Below, one piece after another: positions 5,816-6,508 of a stretch of DNA of 6,508 nucleotides. The stretch lies in the NCBI GenBank assembly GCA_964633825.1, contig CAZWHE010000192.1, positions 1 through 6,508 on the forward strand. Direction: 5' to 3'. The notes under the pieces were generated by a model. The model was not told where the DNA came from and made no database searches. It worked only from the letters and a program-made list of their open reading frames with translations. How positions within the stretch are numbered: position 1 is the first letter of the stretch; every line of letters begins with the position of its first letter. A program made the position numbers and the translations under genes. This DNA comes from CAZWHE01 sp964633825 (lineage in GTDB: Bacteria; Planctomycetota; B15-G4; CAYZWU01).

Positions 5816-6508
5816 GCTCGCGACAGCGCCCCCTTCGTAGGAGTAGCCGGCGACCACGTCGGGCGTACCCTGGTGCAGGCCGGCGAGCACGTAGCCGTGA
5901 GTGGCGTCGTTGTAGTAGTCGGCGCCGCCCGCCATACCGAGGTTGTTGCCGTTCCAAGCGGTTCCGAAGGTGAGCGACGTGGTATTGAACTCCGTGCACT
6001 GCGCTGTGTAGGAGCCGTCCTGCGACCAGATCAGGAGAGTGCTGGGGCTCTTGAAGCCCATGCCGTAGGTGCCGCCCAGGATGCTCGTGGTACCGGTGGC
6101 GGCCGAGTGGTCGAAGGGAACCTTATAAATATCGCTGCTCCACGAAGCGGTCCAGAAGTTCGTGCCGTCGAAAGCGAGGGCGCGGGCCGGTGAAATCGGC
6201 GAGGACCAGGTATTGCCTGTCGCCGCGCCCGTGTTGGGATTGATCTGCTCGATGGAATAGGAGTCGCTGCCATAGAGCCAGGTGCCGTCGTAGCAGAGGT
6301 CCCTCCAGCCCCAGCCGGTGTGGCCCGTGCTCCAGGTGTTCTGCAGGACCTGGCTGTAATCGATTCGCCAGAGGTAGCAGTCATAGGTCGAGCCGTTGTA
6401 GACGCTTCCGGTGACGTACCAGTACCCGTTGTCGTTGTCCACGCCCAGGCACCTGTTCGTCCCGCATATCGCCTCGACATCCATGGTGAAAAGGAGGTCG
6501 CCTATGGC
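4535..6508 (-). CDS. Gene D: secreted modular protein, 5' end beyond the window (propeller-like, MAM-like, TTTFA, FN3-like)
   Basis: 657 visible residues; stop TAA at 4537-4535. The frame stays open through 6508 (AIGDLLFTMDVEAICGTN), so the M at 6484 is internal and the start and signal peptide lie outside. Counting from the visible end, residues 1 to about 225 resemble a beta-propeller: repeated xxLxYDGTWLYGSD, IEQINPNTGAATG and RALAFDGTNFWTASW motifs, as in bacterial proteins with glutamine-cyclotransferase- or NHL-like blades. Residues 232-390 are one MAM-like module (FYDGFESGGFD, LEFQWKEFGDES, SDFKIRFSWYDNYG). Residues 393-546 are the TTTFA domain with two cysteines (GTC, SNC). Residues 547-657 are the FN3-like tail (IKWETASEIDNAGFHIWR, YWYRLEDIGYNGRSTFHDPV). 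The last 426 residues are colinear with gene A. Probably exported and extracellular or periplasmic; a binding role is inferred. Confidence 0.88.
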   Translation of the reverse strand, partial: AIGDLLFTMDVEAICGTNRCLGVDNDNGYWYVTGSVYNGSTYDCYLWRIDYSQVLQNTWSTGHTGWGWRDLCYDGTWLYGSDSYSIEQINPNTGAATGNTWSSPISPARALAFDGTNFWTASWSSDIYKVPFDHSAATGTTSILGGTYGMGFKSPSTLLIWSQDGSYTAQCTEFNTTSLTFGTAWNGNNLGMAGGADYYNDATHGYVLAGLHQGTPDVVAGYSYEGGAVASFPFYDGFESGGFDSHWATATTGAGRIQITTANTPIGTYHVTMDSSSNGTNSTATMTLSIDLSSAAECELEFQWKEFGDESHADDGVFISEDGGTYHKVLDLWNGSSTYELKTIDIDQEASNLGISLTSDFKIRFSWYDNYGIPTDGFAFDEITLYDPTPALSLTTTFASNNGHSGNTFDILPNRSLIITAIDVNSSSSVGSVVTADVWYKVGTCVGYENDPGSWTLLDTGMGTSVGTDSPTYIALPGASGVVFDAGQTYGMYVDLGSNCRYTNGGPNTYSNTDLAITTNGGHGPSFTYLFYPRQWNGTFYYILDPDLVELVSFMAAGQRKTAIIKWETASEIDNAGFHIWRSKRQDLGENHFIRITDQLIPAKGSPTQGASYLHIDKGIVPGRTYWYRLEDIGYNGRSTFHDPVRMIWWTPAQGGY

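Noticed and set aside
6491..6506. Plus-strand AAGGAGG followed after 6 bases by ATG at 6504, as for a divergent gene start
   Set aside because: The minus-strand frame of gene D is open through this point and its translation (GDLLFTMDVEAICGTN) continues the domain. Only five bases of the supposed gene are visible, so chance is the simpler reading.

Overview
The window looks like a bacterial chromosome segment of moderately high GC from a Gram-negative lineage. It is dominated by three secreted, multi-domain proteins, all on the minus strand and built from a shared pool of beta-rich extracellular modules. The style of these modules (a C-terminal FN3-like WETASEIDNAGFH domain, a TTxFAxNNG...GNTFDI domain, an IKVNGSDGPLT...DWWIW domain) is what I associate with Desulfobacterota-type bacteria and neighbouring uncultured phyla. 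This assignment comes from memory of the families; no marker gene is present, so it stays tentative.

Layout. Bases 1-139 (+) are the last 45 codons of a DegT/DnrJ/EryC1/StrS aminotransferase. It converges tail to tail, 22 bases apart, with gene A (162-2645, -). Gene A is an 827-residue exported protein: signal peptide, LamG/ConA-like domain, two tandem MAM/jelly-roll-like repeats, TTLFA domain, FN3-like C-terminus. Bases 2646-3209 are intergenic. They hold a strong Shine-Dalgarno for gene A, an AT-rich leader, a perfect 14-bp palindrome, a 44-bp dispersed repeat, and a perfect 18-bp-arm terminator hairpin downstream of gene C. Gene C (3210-4193, -) is a 327-residue exported protein: signal peptide, TTLFA domain, IKVNGSDGP domain. 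Bases 4194-4534 hold gene C's leader and a 192-bp nested palindrome with a bidirectional terminator-like core, whose outer arm runs into the stop codon of gene D. Gene D (4535-6508, -) is cut by the window edge at its 5' end. It carries a propeller-like N-terminal region, one MAM-like module, a TTTFA domain and the FN3-like C-terminus.

How the parts relate. Genes D, C and A run in the same direction but are separated by terminators and long gaps, so they are probably separate transcription units, not one operon. The 3' 1.28 kb of A and of D are colinear homologues with different N-terminal halves. The TTLFA domain of D is closer to that of C than to that of A, so the cluster is a mosaic made by duplication, module exchange and perhaps gene conversion. 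No enzyme active site is visible in A, C or D; surface, adhesive or carbohydrate/protein-binding roles are inferred from domain style only.

The least explained element is the intergenic repeat. Two copies of a 44-bp sequence lie in the same orientation on the distal side of terminator hairpins behind genes D and C, and one is embedded in a 192-bp long palindrome. This looks like a small mobile or repetitive element that serves as a 3' end for genes. I saw no RNA genes, CRISPR array, transposase or phage genes.
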